A stretch of DNA of 44,308 nucleotides from an uncultured Bacilli bacterium (GCA_910583745.1 CAJTZC010000014.1:1-44308), one strand, 5' to 3'; numbered from the stretch's first letter, positions 15,803 to 24,742 are shown. Program-made: numbers and translations. The notes: a model not told the origin generated them from the letters alone.

Positions 15803-17695
15803 TTAAAACTGTGGTTCGTCTTCTTTCGCGACTTCTAACAAGAATTCATTGCAGTTGTCGATAAATTTTGTGATGAGTTCTTTTAAATCCATGGAAGGGT
15901 CTGTCGCGAAAATCTCTGGTATTCTGCTTTTGAAAATTTGTTTGTAATGGAAGGTCGTGTTGCAATTGATCGATGACTTGATTCTCTCTAAAAGGAGTGC
16001 ATACGCGTGCATCTCTTTCGAGGTCAATTCTCCCGGTATCATCACATTGAAGTTGGCCTGTATGAGATTTCTGAATTGTTGGATGTGGTCGGCATAAGAG
16101 GACACCGTGCTGATGTAACTCTTTTTTAGGGCCATCATGGCCGAATTGGCTTTCGAAACTTCGGCAGGTGTGAGAAGTTTTTGTCCTTTGAGATAGCACT
16201 CTATCATCTCTGTCGTCTCTTCAGATAAATATGCCAAACGAACCGTGAGTATCGCCTTTTTCACTTCACTGCAAAGGCCTTCGATATCGGGAACTGCATC
16301 GCATATCGTCTGTGGATTCGTGAATCTGTGTGCAGTGTCGTAGTATTTTTTTCTTCCTACATCTAATTCTTTGCCGATAGCTGCATATTGTTTTTGTTCT
16401 AAAGATAAATCGCCCTTTAAAAATTGTTCGATGCTCTCACTCATCTCCGGTTTCAAATTATCGAATATTGCATCGGTAAACTCTCTGTGTTTGGCCTCTG
16501 GCAAATCTTCTGGTCGTTGGAAAAACTCGTATCTCGTCAATGGATTTAAGAGTCTTTCTACTCGATCGAGATAGGCGCTTTTTAGAGAAATCAAGTAGGA
16601 ACTCGAATCCATTTGCAGCGGTTCATTTTTCTCTATAGCAGGTCGCAGCACTTTTGTTTTTACATATGGCTGAGAAGCGAGAATCAAATCGATAATCTGT
16701 GCACGCGTTTCTTTGGTTATTCCTTCAATAAACGGGAAGATGTCTTTCGGTTGGTACCCATACACCCTTTCCACTTCTCTCGAGCCGATTTGGGCCTCGG
16801 CAAACCCATTTAAATGCGTCGTGATTGTATTGAGATAATAACTGTTTTCGACGACGATGGAAGCATCTTTGTTAGAAGAATATCCATCGTAAAATTGGAG
16901 CAATCTCTCTAATTGTATTGCAGACAAAGTGGCAAAGACCCAATCCAATTGTTCTTCGCTCGTCGGACGAATGATATCGCAGTAGAGTCTCTTTATTCCT
17001 GTGAGTTTTTCTTTTTCGGCGATGAGGGTACGTACTCTATCTGTATCGCTTTTATCCAGCTGATTTTCCGCCAATTTTATCGCATCTTTTCCTCGCAAGG
17101 AAACAAAGTAGTTTGCCTCTTCTATCGTCTCTTTGAGACTTTGAAACGGAGCCTTTACTTTGAAGTATCCATCGTATTTTCCCTTTAAAAATTCTGTATA
17201 TTCTTTGAATGAAAAATCTAAGAGTCCTAAGTCGATGAGCAAAATCCTAAATGATTGAGAGACTTTTACTAACTGAGCATAGAGTTTCTCGTCGATTTGA
17301 AACGATAACCCATCGAGTTCTTTTGTAAAAGTGTGTAGTAGGTCGTAGCTATTTAGTCTGTCTTGTTTTAAGACAACCAGTAAACCTTCTATCGTGGCAA
17401 GTCTGTCTTTAGGACGTTTCAGTCTTTTGCTGATCTGTTTTCTGATTTTTGCCTCGATATTTCTAATGATTTTCTCTTCTTTGCGATTCGCGTATTTATA
17501 TTTTTCTAACCCCTCACTTATCGCATCGACATAGAGGTTTGATAGTTTTTCATAGGTAAGGTCTAAAAAGTAATAACGCGCCCTGATATATTCGAAGTGA
17601 GCTTGTAGTTTTCTTGTAAATTCATAGTACATATCGTTTGGAATTCGTTTTCTCATCTGTACCATTAATAAGCTCATTTTGTTCGTCTTTTTCAT
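15803..17695 (-). CDS. Large soluble helical protein of unknown function
   Basis: I do not recognise this 630-residue protein. It has no signal peptide or membrane segment. It is rich in charged and aromatic residues and looks alpha-helical throughout: FTRKLQAHFEYIRARYYFLD near the start, a basic stretch IRKQISKRLKRPKDR at about 85-100, and a final acidic tail VAKEDEPQF. No P-loop, HTH or metal motif is apparent. The start follows AAGGGG. It lies alone between miaB and the P2 remnant, with about 70 bases between it and miaB. A scaffold or sensory role would be a guess. Confidence 0.75.
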   Translation of the reverse strand: MKKTNKMSLLMVQMRKRIPNDMYYEFTRKLQAHFEYIRARYYFLDLTYEKLSNLYVDAISEGLEKYKYANRKEEKIIRNIEAKIRKQISKRLKRPKDRLATIEGLLVVLKQDRLNSYDLLHTFTKELDGLSFQIDEKLYAQLVKVSQSFRILLIDLGLLDFSFKEYTEFLKGKYDGYFKVKAPFQSLKETIEEANYFVSLRGKDAIKLAENQLDKSDTDRVRTLIAEKEKLTGIKRLYCDIIRPTSEEQLDWVFATLSAIQLERLLQFYDGYSSNKDASIVVENSYYLNTITTHLNGFAEAQIGSREVERVYGYQPKDIFPFIEGITKETRAQIIDLILASQPYVKTKVLRPAIEKNEPLQMDSSSYLISLKSAYLDRVERLLNPLTRYEFFQRPEDLPEAKHREFTDAIFDNLKPEMSESIEQFLKGDLSLEQKQYAAIGKELDVGRKKYYDTAHRFTNPQTICDAVPDIEGLCSEVKKAILTVRLAYLSEETTEMIECYLKGQKLLTPAEVSKANSAMMALKKSYISTVSSYADHIQQFRNLIQANFNVMIPGELTSKEMHAYALLLERIKSSINCNTTFHYKQIFKSRIPEIFATDPSMDLKELITKFIDNCNEFLLEVAKEDEPQF

Positions 17696-17801
17696 AAAAA
17701 TAACCCCTTTTTTTCTCTTTTTTTGTGTTGTATTCTAGCATTTTTTTGTCATTTTTGCAACTTTTTATGGCTAAAATCAGTAGTAGTCCAATTTTGCATG
17801 C

Positions 17802-17827
17802 AAAAAAAATAGGCTTTTTAGGCCTAT
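17802..17827 (-). terminator. Terminator downstream of the P2 remnant
   Basis: ATAGGC and GCCTAT pair around CTAAAAA, followed by TTTTTTT on the minus strand. Confidence 0.75.
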
Positions 17828-17849
17828 ATTACGTATATTTTATCTAATC

Positions 17850-18615
17850 TTAGCTAAGAAAATAAGGATTATCGATAGTTCCTTCTCCTCGGAGTTTATC
17901 TATGTATTCGGTTTTCAGATTGATGACAGGAAAGACTTTCCCGCCAGTATTGGGAGAACTGCTGTTTAAACCGCCGGTACTATTGATACCGAACGCATCT
18001 GCATACGAAGAATACATATAGTTAGGCGAGAACGACCAGGACCAACTATCTTTTTTTAAGTAATAATTTGTGTCCTTTGTGTTAAATTGCCCGCTTCCGG
18101 CTGCTACGATTTCATCTGCTGTGATTAATCCTACTGGATACGTAAGATTCCCGTTTCCTCCACTCGTCGTTTCTACTGTAAATTTATCATTGTCCTGTGG
18201 ACATGTAAATCGAGGCTGTACCTTACTTTCATCTGTGTTCCACACATTTGTTCTTGCTGCTGCCCCATAAACTGTTATATTCTTTCCATAGCCTAGTCCA
18301 GTATCATTTGGTAAACCTGTCGCACTTTTTCCTGGGGTACTTCTATCATTACAGAAGATAGTATCTGCGACATAATTTCCATATCCTTTATCTTCTATAT
18401 TTTTCTTATACCACTCTTCTACTTTTGTTTTTATATCTGAATCTGTCTCATTTCTTTGGGCCCCTTCTTTGCTTGTACTCGCGATTCCTTTGGCACCTCC
18501 GAACATCCAGCCCATATATTTGGGATCAGAAGGTCAAAGAAGTCGTCAAAGCGACTATCGATATGCATAACACTACCAACGATATTATGTTCTTGTTACT
18601 TTTCTTTTTTTCCAT
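17850..18615 (-). pseudogene. P2: surface-protein gene with internal deletion and frameshift
   Basis: From ATG 18615 (ribosome site AAAGGA) the frame reads MEKKKSNKNIISLVVLCISI, continues VALTTSLTF and hits TGA. That is the export segment of P1 (ATSLTYAYF). Immediately after, in another frame, the sequence resumes DPKYMGWMFGG, which in P1 lies some 270 residues further on (DAKYVGWMFGG). So the TasA-like domain and half of the body have been deleted and the join is out of frame. The remaining 221 residues run intact to the end, with CPQDNDKFTV, TYPVGLIT, WSFSP, a divergent tip, and FPVINLKTEYIDKL. An internal ATG could express the C-terminal part, but without a signal peptide. Confidence 0.8.
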
Positions 18616-18727
18616 AATTTTGTTTCCTTTCTTTCTACTCAGGATGTCATAAGCGTTCTAAAAATGCGGCGATTTGTATTTGAATATATTTTCGATACTT
18701 ACTTTTGCGAGTGTTGTCTATGATACA

Positions 18728-18755
18728 AGTATATAATTATTCGACAAAAAAACAA
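18728..18755 (-). promoter_or_regulatory. Promoter of P2, shared with P1
   Basis: Minus-strand TTGTTT (18750-18755) and TATACT (18728-18733), 16 bases apart, in a block nearly identical to the P1 promoter, including GTCGAATAATTATATACTTG. Confidence 0.55.
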
Positions 18756-18768
18756 GTACTTCGCTTGT
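18752..18768. promoter_or_regulatory. Inverted repeat at the P2 -35 box
   Basis: ACAAG-TACTTCG-CTTGT. It corresponds to the P1 repeat at 8104-8120, with the outer G-C pair replaced by A-T and one inner pair lost. Confidence 0.45.
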
Positions 18769-18805
18769 AACTTAGGAAATTGTACATTTTGGTATTTTTA
18801 CAATA

Positions 18806-18834
18806 ATTAAAAAAAGAGCACTTGGCCTCTTTCT
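18806..18834 (-). terminator. Terminator after P5
   Basis: AAAGAG and CTCTTT pair around an 8-base loop with a T run following on the minus strand, immediately after the P5 stop codon. Confidence 0.65.
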
Positions 18835-18835
18835 C

Positions 18836-19399
18836 TTATTGTCTAGGCTTTATCGATAATTTTATCGAATAGCTTGCATCTAAATTTTCGTTTTGGTTGT
18901 CGCTTTTTTGGATGAAGGTGACTGTTAATCTGAACTTTTGTGTGGCATCTTTTTCGATAAAGATTTGCTCTTTCACCTTTATCATCTCGCTTGTAGTCTC
19001 TGATTGAGGGACGGCTGTAGTAGGAACCAGTTCTTCGCCCGTGTCCAAGTTCTCTATCTTGTAGACGAGTTCGTCGTTTGTGAACGTATTGAGCAACTCT
19101 TTAAAGTATAAATCGAAATACGCATCTTGCAAAGTGTCATTTTTGATTTGGAAGGACTTCGTTATACTTTCTCCTAAAGTTAAATCTTTTGAGATGTTGG
19201 CACAATCGGCCTGCGATTCTTCTACACAATCAGTATAAGTCAAATACAATTTGTCTGCTGTAGTGACTTTTGTCTTCGTTTCATCATTGATGAACGGCGG
19301 AATTTTTGTCTCTAAAAAGGCATAGGTCAGCGACATTGTGATGACGATGATGGATATTGTTATCGTGAGTAAAGATATCTTCTTTTCGTTATTTTTCAT
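18836..19399 (-). CDS. P5: TasA/camelysin-like exported protein
   Basis: A 187-residue protein with an export segment at about residues 8-28 ending ITMSLTYAFL, the same style as P1, followed by a single beta-rich domain. Landmarks match the P1/P4 N-domain: YLTYTDC where P1 has LALTFRDND, then LGESITKSFQIKNDTLQDAY, ELLNTFTNDELVYKIEN and VPQSETTSEMIKVKEQIFI. In the TasA/camelysin group such domains form fibres or matrix proteins. It stops after this domain, lacking the family body and tip. It has its own consensus promoter and AAGGAG ribosome site, and lies directly upstream of the deleted P2. Confidence 0.75.
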   Translation of the reverse strand: MKNNEKKISLLTITISIIVITMSLTYAFLETKIPPFINDETKTKVTTADKLYLTYTDCVEESQADCANISKDLTLGESITKSFQIKNDTLQDAYFDLYFKELLNTFTNDELVYKIENLDTGEELVPTTAVPQSETTSEMIKVKEQIFIEKDATQKFRLTVTFIQKSDNQNENLDASYSIKLSIKPRQ

Positions 19400-19428
19400 T
19401 ATCCTTTGCTCCTTTATTTTACAACTAT

Positions 19429-19457
19429 ATTATACCAATTTATCACGTCTATGTCAA
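19429..19457 (-). promoter_or_regulatory. Consensus promoter for P5
   Basis: TTGACA (19452-19457) and TATAAT (19429-19434) on the minus strand are spaced by exactly 17 bases, with an extended TGG before the -10. The -35 box overlaps the 3' end of the preceding gene. Confidence 0.85.
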
Positions 19458-20903
19458 AGACTCTTTGTAGATTTCTTTTAGCTTCGCATTGTAAATCTGT
19501 TTCTCGCCGGTTGCATTTTTGACGATTACATAGTTCGAACCAATTTCGAATTCGTCGTTTTTATCGATTTCTAGACTCTTATTAGTGAGGACATTGTAAA
19601 TGAAGTATCCTTTTTTGGTATATCCATTGTCTTCATAAAGAGTGAAGGTCAAGAAGGAGCTTCCCTTATAATTGACGAACGATGTCGATGAGAATTTTGC
19701 AACTTCCTGTTTTTTTACAATGTCGTAGAGGAACAGTTCTTCCTCTTTTTCTAGTAAGACAAATTCCACATCTTTGTTTTCATATAAGTATCTATGCAGC
19801 TCGTAATTTAGAAACTCTATTCGGTCATACTTTTTTTCTAGAATGCTCGTCGAACCTTTTTCTAGACCAAATAGTCCTTCTTCTCGAGTCAGTTTATAGT
19901 TGAAAGGTTTAAATTCTTGGGGAATGCTATTCTCGATGGGATTTTCTTTGCTATACTCTTTTGTGTCGATGTCGTAATAAAGATACCTCGAATCTTTCTC
20001 TAGGTCTTTATAATTTTGACCATAATCTATCTTCAAAATGCCTTCATAATAGGAAATCAATTCGAGCATGTACACTTCTTCCGCTATGTCAAAGATGATT
20101 GCGTCGTCTTTGATGTAGAGCCATCTCTCCGTCTTGAAGCTCTCTTTTCGATTGATAAGTCTAAAAATGTTCCCTGCTTCTTGTCTCAAGTATTTCTCTT
20201 CGGGCTTGTCTACTTCGTAAATCGTCTTCCCCGTCTTTAAACTGACGATTTTGTCTACATTTTCGTAGTCATTCACGATTGCATAATGTTCGGCGATGCC
20301 ATCAGGCATGGATGAAATCGTCGCCGTAATGTAATCTTTATCCCAAGTAAAGACCTTCGTCCCTTGGCTGTTTACTATTCCAGATTCTTTTTTGTCGTTA
20401 TTGAGGAAAGTGAATTGGCACTTGTCGACGTATTCAAGACTGCCCTTTTCTTCGAATACGACTTCTAGATTTTTATCGTAGATTTTGTCGTCGAAGGTCC
20501 AGACACCGCATTCACTGTAATATTTGGGCTCTTTTTTGCTTGGATTTAAAACTGTCTCGCCCTTTTTGTCTATGATTTTGTATGTGCCCTCTTCGTCGGA
20601 GACGGCAGCATAGCCATTCCAAAAAGCACTTGCCTTCAAATAGATAGGTTCTAAGAGCGTCTCTCCATTTTCTAAGATATAGCCGTATTTGTCGTCTTTT
20701 TCTATGACGATGGGCTTTTCTAAATCATAGATATAGATTAAATTCTCATCTTTCGTATCGACTTTGTAGCTCCTACTTCTATAGATGACGAGAATTATCA
20801 AAATGCATAACAAAACCCCCAAACTCGCTAAAATCAATTTTTGGGTGTTGGAAAGTTCTATGTTTACTATCTTTTCTTTCAATGTTTTCAAATGGTAAAT
20901 CAC
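19449..20903 (-). CDS. Membrane-anchored WG-repeat-like protein
   Basis: A 484-residue protein with one N-terminal membrane segment (about residues 24-42, LILASLGVLLCILIILVIY) and a long extracytoplasmic region of beta-type repeats. These resemble WG (KWG) repeats: DKYGYILENGETLLEPIYLK, GTYKIIDKKGETVLNP, KESGIVNSQGTKVFTWDK, REEGLFGLEKG. Such repeats form beta-propeller-like surfaces of unknown ligand. The start appears to be the GTG at 20903, 10 bases after dnaI; the ribosome site is weak, and a later start is possible. Likely co-transcribed with dnaB-dnaI, with no obvious functional link. Confidence 0.7.
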   Translation of the reverse strand: MIYHLKTLKEKIVNIELSNTQKLILASLGVLLCILIILVIYRSRSYKVDTKDENLIYIYDLEKPIVIEKDDKYGYILENGETLLEPIYLKASAFWNGYAAVSDEEGTYKIIDKKGETVLNPSKKEPKYYSECGVWTFDDKIYDKNLEVVFEEKGSLEYVDKCQFTFLNNDKKESGIVNSQGTKVFTWDKDYITATISSMPDGIAEHYAIVNDYENVDKIVSLKTGKTIYEVDKPEEKYLRQEAGNIFRLINRKESFKTERWLYIKDDAIIFDIAEEVYMLELISYYEGILKIDYGQNYKDLEKDSRYLYYDIDTKEYSKENPIENSIPQEFKPFNYKLTREEGLFGLEKGSTSILEKKYDRIEFLNYELHRYLYENKDVEFVLLEKEEELFLYDIVKKQEVAKFSSTSFVNYKGSSFLTFTLYEDNGYTKKGYFIYNVLTNKSLEIDKNDEFEIGSNYVIVKNATGEKQIYNAKLKEIYKESLT

Positions 20904-20915
20904 ATCTTTCGATTT

Positions 20916-21812
20916 CTAGTTGCGGCGATCTTTGCTCACCAGTTCTAGCCTTGTCGTCAATTTTTTGATTCTCTCGATAATTCTTCTCGCTTTGACCTTG
21001 TCGACGTCGTTTTTGGTGTTGCTTAAATTGGCTTCCAACTCTTCAATCGTCAAATTAGACGTAAAGAAAGTCGGGAGTGACGCGTCCATTCTGTATTGCA
21101 AAATCGTCCCTAAAATCTCGTCGCGGGCCCATGGAGTCACAAATTCTGCTCCTATATCGTCTAAGAACAGTATGTCCGCTTTTTTGATTTTGGATACTCT
21201 TTCGGGGAAATCTTCCTTATCGAAAGATTCTTTCAGACTGCGAAGTAATTCGGGATAATAGACAATCGTTATATCTGCTCCTTTTCGCGAGAGCTCGTTG
21301 AGCATGGCACAGATGACATAGGTTTTGCCCGAACCGAACGAACCGTGCAGGTATAAGCCTTTTTGGTGTTTATCGGTTTGGTACGAGTCGTAAAAGTTCT
21401 TCAGCCATTTTATCACGGGCAGACGATTTGCATCGTCACTGTAGATGTCTTTCATTCTCGCCAGTTTTAGACTTTCTGGTATCTCAAAATAGCGGCATGC
21501 ACTTTTCTCTTCGCGAAGTCGATTTTGCTCATAAGGGCATGCGATGTATTTAAAGTAAAGTCTCTCATCGGTGACGACTGGGGAATGGACATAGCCTCTT
21601 ATTTTGTTTTGGCATTCGTGGAGACTCTTACACCCCTTGCAATTTCTCGCTTCTTCGACGGAGAGTTCTATTTTGCTCGTGTATTTCATCAGTTCTTCAG
21701 GGTGAAGTCCCGTCGCCTCGGCTTTTTCTCTAAAATCTGCATCTTTGAGGGCCTTATTGTAGTTTTCTATCAGAATATTTGGGTCAAATTTTCCAAAATT
21801 CATTTTCATCAT
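20916..21812 (-). CDS. dnaI: Primosomal protein DnaI, helicase loader
   Basis: DnaI is the AAA+ loader that places the replicative helicase on DNA in Bacillota. The 298-residue chain has the N-terminal zinc-binding region with C58, C61, C67 and C92 (NCKGCKSLHECQ, ACPYEQ), then the AAA+ core: Walker A HGSFGSGKT (146-154), Walker B ADILFLDDIGAE, and the sensor FFTSNL. Length is normal (about 310). It begins 1 base after dnaB ends, with ATGATGAAAATG giving several possible starts; the third is best spaced from AGGTGA. The dnaB-dnaI pair is the usual order. Confidence 0.95.
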   Translation of the reverse strand: MMKMNFGKFDPNILIENYNKALKDADFREKAEATGLHPEELMKYTSKIELSVEEARNCKGCKSLHECQNKIRGYVHSPVVTDERLYFKYIACPYEQNRLREEKSACRYFEIPESLKLARMKDIYSDDANRLPVIKWLKNFYDSYQTDKHQKGLYLHGSFGSGKTYVICAMLNELSRKGADITIVYYPELLRSLKESFDKEDFPERVSKIKKADILFLDDIGAEFVTPWARDEILGTILQYRMDASLPTFFTSNLTIEELEANLSNTKNDVDKVKARRIIERIKKLTTRLELVSKDRRN

Positions 21813-21813
21813 A

Positions 21814-23109
21814 TCACCTAAATTCTTTTAACATCGTCTCTAATTCGCGTTTTTCATCTGCAGAGATTTCTTTCACTTCCTGCGTTTGGTTAAACCATAT
21901 CGGTGTCGCCGTCTCTTTTTTGGAATTAGTCGTCTTTGTAAATACTTTCGTCTTGTTTTTTTTGTGTTCTTTTTCTGCTGTTCTCATCGCTTCATCGGCC
22001 GTCTTGATGTTCAATCTCTTCCACTGTCCTGCGATGGTCTCGATGTAGCCCTGTGTCAGTTTGTTGTCGTTGCTCTTCAAGACATAGTCGATGAGAACGT
22101 TTATGACACTCGGCTTGAGTTCTAAGTCTACGGCCAAGTATTCGAGTAGCTTTAAGTCGCGCGGCGCGGGTTCTGTGCCATGGTACTTGCTCCTCAAGAA
22201 ATCGTATGGACTCGTATTTTCAAATATGTAGAGCATCTTTCCACGGTTCGACATGTCGCCCTCAGGAGTCTTCAAATGCTCCGGTTGGGTTCTATAGATT
22301 AAAGTAGGAAGAGAGCCACTGTTGTTGAATTGATAATACTTTCTCGCATTGAGTCTCAAAGAATCTTTGTCGATGACTCCATTCTCGTTTACGACTAGCC
22401 GCAAAAGTTCGCACATCTTTAGTGTGTCTAAATCGTAGACGAACGCGAGCGAATTGATAAGATTCTTCGTACGTTTGTTCAATGCTTTTTCACTTATCAA
22501 CCCTTTCGGCAGAGAGCTCATGAGAAGCGCGAAATCGACGTAGTCTTCACTTACGCGTGAACCGATGCTTTCGGTTTTCTCGATATCCGGTTCAGGACTC
22601 AAATTGGAAGCCGCGGCCGCTTTAAAGTTCATATCCATCGTCGAAGTTATCTCTTCGTAGTCTTTTGGTACATTTTCTTGTTTTTTATAATAGGCGACGA
22701 GTTTGTTGTATTCGACACTTCCGATGTTGTTGTATAGAATGACTGAAAAAATGGGATGATTGAAGAATTCGTTCGGCGTGAGAGGACTGTATATCTCATA
22801 GAAATAGTCGTTGACCTCGCCACTTTTAAAAAATGACCTCACGAGTCCGACGGATTCTAGGACTCTTCTTGCATTTGTAATCGGTTCTAAACCAAGTTTC
22901 AAAGTACTCATCAGATGATGATGATTGAACTTCTGCTCGGCCAGTTCGCTTCGTTCCATATCTTGCCAAAGTGTAAAATACAGACTAACCGCATTGCACC
23001 CTATAATCGGTTCGTATAGGTTGATAATGGTCTTTCTTTCATAATCAGTGAGAATGGTTCTATTTACTACTGTATAGGTATCGGCTGGTAAAATCGTCTT
23101 CGGCTCCAT
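21814..23109 (-). CDS. dnaB: Replication initiation and membrane attachment protein DnaB
   Basis: This is the Bacillota DnaB (not the helicase), which works with DnaD and DnaI to load the helicase at origins and restart sites. The 431 residues fit the family (about 470). The N-terminal winged-helix region contains LYEPIIGCNAVSLYFTLWQD, and the C-terminal DnaB/DnaD (DDBH2) domain contains LLEYLAVDLELKPSVINVLI with the characteristic YIETIAGQWKRLNIKTADEA. It lies directly upstream of dnaI. The final 40 residues are polar and probably disordered. Confidence 0.9.
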   Translation of the reverse strand: MEPKTILPADTYTVVNRTILTDYERKTIINLYEPIIGCNAVSLYFTLWQDMERSELAEQKFNHHHLMSTLKLGLEPITNARRVLESVGLVRSFFKSGEVNDYFYEIYSPLTPNEFFNHPIFSVILYNNIGSVEYNKLVAYYKKQENVPKDYEEITSTMDMNFKAAAASNLSPEPDIEKTESIGSRVSEDYVDFALLMSSLPKGLISEKALNKRTKNLINSLAFVYDLDTLKMCELLRLVVNENGVIDKDSLRLNARKYYQFNNSGSLPTLIYRTQPEHLKTPEGDMSNRGKMLYIFENTSPYDFLRSKYHGTEPAPRDLKLLEYLAVDLELKPSVINVLIDYVLKSNDNKLTQGYIETIAGQWKRLNIKTADEAMRTAEKEHKKNKTKVFTKTTNSKKETATPIWFNQTQEVKEISADEKRELETMLKEFR

Positions 23110-23215
23110 ATCATCACTTCCTTGTCTCTATTTTATATTAAATGCACACAAATTACAAGATTTAAGAAAGCGAAAAAGTTTTATCTAGATTAAATATGAG
23201 AAATATCCAAGCATA

Positions 23216-23245
23216 GAAAAACTCAATTCGAATTATTGAGTTTTA
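23216..23245 (-). terminator. Terminator overlapping the P3 stop codon
   Basis: A perfect 10-bp inverted repeat, AAAACTCAAT with ATTGAGTTTT, loop of 7 bases, followed by TTTC. The TAA stop of P3 is part of the stem. Confidence 0.8.
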
Positions 23246-24592
23246 TCCTAGAAGATCGATAACAAATAATTGATACGGGTCTTCGAGTGTACCTGTTCCC
23301 ATGAATTTGTTTAGGTATTCTGCTTTTATATTGATGACTGGATTTGCCGTTGCACCCGTTCCTGTTGCTAACTGATACAAAAGTCCGTGTCCATCTTCTG
23401 CAAACATATAGACAAGGCCTGTATATCGCATTGAATATCCTGGTGTCATCGTCCAATATCTTGTCTTCTTTAAATAGTAATCTTCGTTTGTTGTATTGTA
23501 TTTTCCACTTCCTCCTGTCATTTTTTCATCCGCGGTGATAAGCCCTACTGGATAGGTTAGAGCCCCGTTTCCTCCATTTTCTACTTCTACCGTGAACTTA
23601 TCGTTTTCTTGTGGACACTTAAATGTCGGTTCCGTTACGTCCATGTTCCATTTTGAACCCAATCTTGCAAGCCCTCCGAATCCAGTTGCGTTGACTGCAT
23701 AACCGAGGCCTGTATCGTACTCGTATTTTGTTTTATCTTTTCCAGGTATGCTTCTATCATTACAAAAAATAGAGTCAGCGATGTATTTGTCAAGCCCTTT
23801 GTCGACGATATTTTCTTTGTACCAACTGTCCACAGCTGTTTTCATGGCAGAATCTATCTCATTTCTTTGAGCATGTTCTTTAGATACGCTCGTCTCTTCC
23901 ATTGCTCCTCCAAACATCCAACCAACATATTTTGCATCATAAATTTCATCATTCCATGCTTGTGTACTTATCGCAGAGGTTCTTAAAAATTTTTGTGTAG
24001 CTTCGATTTTATAACCGTCATACTGAATTCTGGCGCTTCCATCACTATTGAAACGGACAATTCTCCATAGCATTTCTTGATTATATGAATCGCGGCCAAA
24101 CACCAAATAATTATTTTCTACTGCTCCTCTAAAGTAATAACTCGTTCCATAGTCGTCTTCCATTGCAAACAGTCCATCTGCTGTTTCGTCGGTTGTTGCT
24201 GGATTTGCAAAATTTGGAATCTCTGTTTTCTTGGTTACTTTATCATAATATTCTTTTAAAGAAGGAACTTCTTTATCGAAATATAATGAACATTGATCGT
24301 TTCTTTGGATTTTTAAGTTTATCTTTTTGGTTACGGCATCTTGAGATAAGGTACTCCCATTTTTGCAAGTGCTTTTCTCGAGATTTAGTACGTATCCTTC
24401 TTTTGGAAATGCTTTCGCATTACTTGCAGCATATTCTCCATTCTCATTTTGGACATACATGGCAATGAGTTCATGGTAACTATCTTGTAGCTTATCCTCT
24501 TTTTGATATTTAAAATAAAAACTAAAGCCACTTAATAAGATTAATGAAACTCCTACTATTATCAGTATTCTGTTTTTCTTAAATTTCTCCAT
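23243..24592 (-). CDS. Surface protein P3: different N-domain, same body and variable tip
   Basis: A 449-residue member of the P family. The N-terminal anchor (MEKFKKNRILIIVGVSLILL) is followed by about 110 residues unrelated to the TasA-like domain of P1 and P4, including CKNGSTLSQDAVTKKINLKI and QCSLYFDKEVPSLKEYYDKV. From TDETADGLFAMEDDYGTSYY on it follows the family: MLWRIVRFNSDGSARIQYDG, DAKYVGWMFGG, IFCNDRS, CPQENDKFTV, TYPVGLIT, YWTMTP, a divergent tip of about 35 residues, and NPVINIKAEYLNKFMGTGT. The leader carries the 18-bp repeat array also found before P4. No cell-wall sorting signal; anchoring is presumably through the N-terminal helix. Confidence 0.75.
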   Translation of the reverse strand: MEKFKKNRILIIVGVSLILLSGFSFYFKYQKEDKLQDSYHELIAMYVQNENGEYAASNAKAFPKEGYVLNLEKSTCKNGSTLSQDAVTKKINLKIQRNDQCSLYFDKEVPSLKEYYDKVTKKTEIPNFANPATTDETADGLFAMEDDYGTSYYFRGAVENNYLVFGRDSYNQEMLWRIVRFNSDGSARIQYDGYKIEATQKFLRTSAISTQAWNDEIYDAKYVGWMFGGAMEETSVSKEHAQRNEIDSAMKTAVDSWYKENIVDKGLDKYIADSIFCNDRSIPGKDKTKYEYDTGLGYAVNATGFGGLARLGSKWNMDVTEPTFKCPQENDKFTVEVENGGNGALTYPVGLITADEKMTGGSGKYNTTNEDYYLKKTRYWTMTPGYSMRYTGLVYMFAEDGHGLLYQLATGTGATANPVINIKAEYLNKFMGTGTLEDPYQLFVIDLLG

Positions 24593-24597
24593 GCAAA

Positions 24598-24627
24598 AAG
24601 GTCCCTCTTTCTATATATCCGGACCTT
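24598..24627 (-). promoter_or_regulatory. Hairpin around the P3 ribosome site
   Basis: On the minus strand AAGGTCC (24621-24627) can pair perfectly with GGACCTT (24598-24604), enclosing a 16-base loop that includes GAAAGAG of the ribosome site; TTT and the ATG follow. It could hide or present the ribosome site, or act as a weak terminator. The identical structure precedes P4. Confidence 0.55.
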
Positions 24628-24742
24628 GTTTCTTATCCGGACCTTGTTTCTTATCCGGACCTTGTTTCTTATCCGGACCTCTTCTACTCTTAAATTTTAT
24701 ACCATCGGGCTTCTTTTCGTCAAGATATTTCTCTTTACTTTA
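24611..24742 (-). other. Start-less reading frame running into the repeat array
   Basis: Between TAA (24740-24742) and TAG (24611-24613) one minus-strand frame reads SKEKYLDEKKPDGIKFKSRR and then GPDKKQ repeated. It has no start codon, so it looks like a decayed 3' end or repeat scrap rather than a gene. Its first part matches a second scrap at 25532-25604 in both DNA and translation (SKEKY, PDG, K). Confidence 0.45.
24617..24680 (-). repeat. 18-bp tandem repeat array in the P3 leader (3.5 units)
   Basis: Three exact copies of ATCCGGACCTTGTTTCTT (plus strand) at 24617, 24635 and 24653, and a partial copy at 24671-24680. On the minus strand each unit has AAGGTCC followed by GGA, and reads as GPDKKQ in the frame that ends at TAG 24611-24613. 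The same array precedes P4. Confidence 0.95.

Noticed and set aside
24617..24680. CRISPR-like array
   Set aside because: The 18-bp units are directly adjacent without spacers and are followed by a gene start; no cas gene is present.
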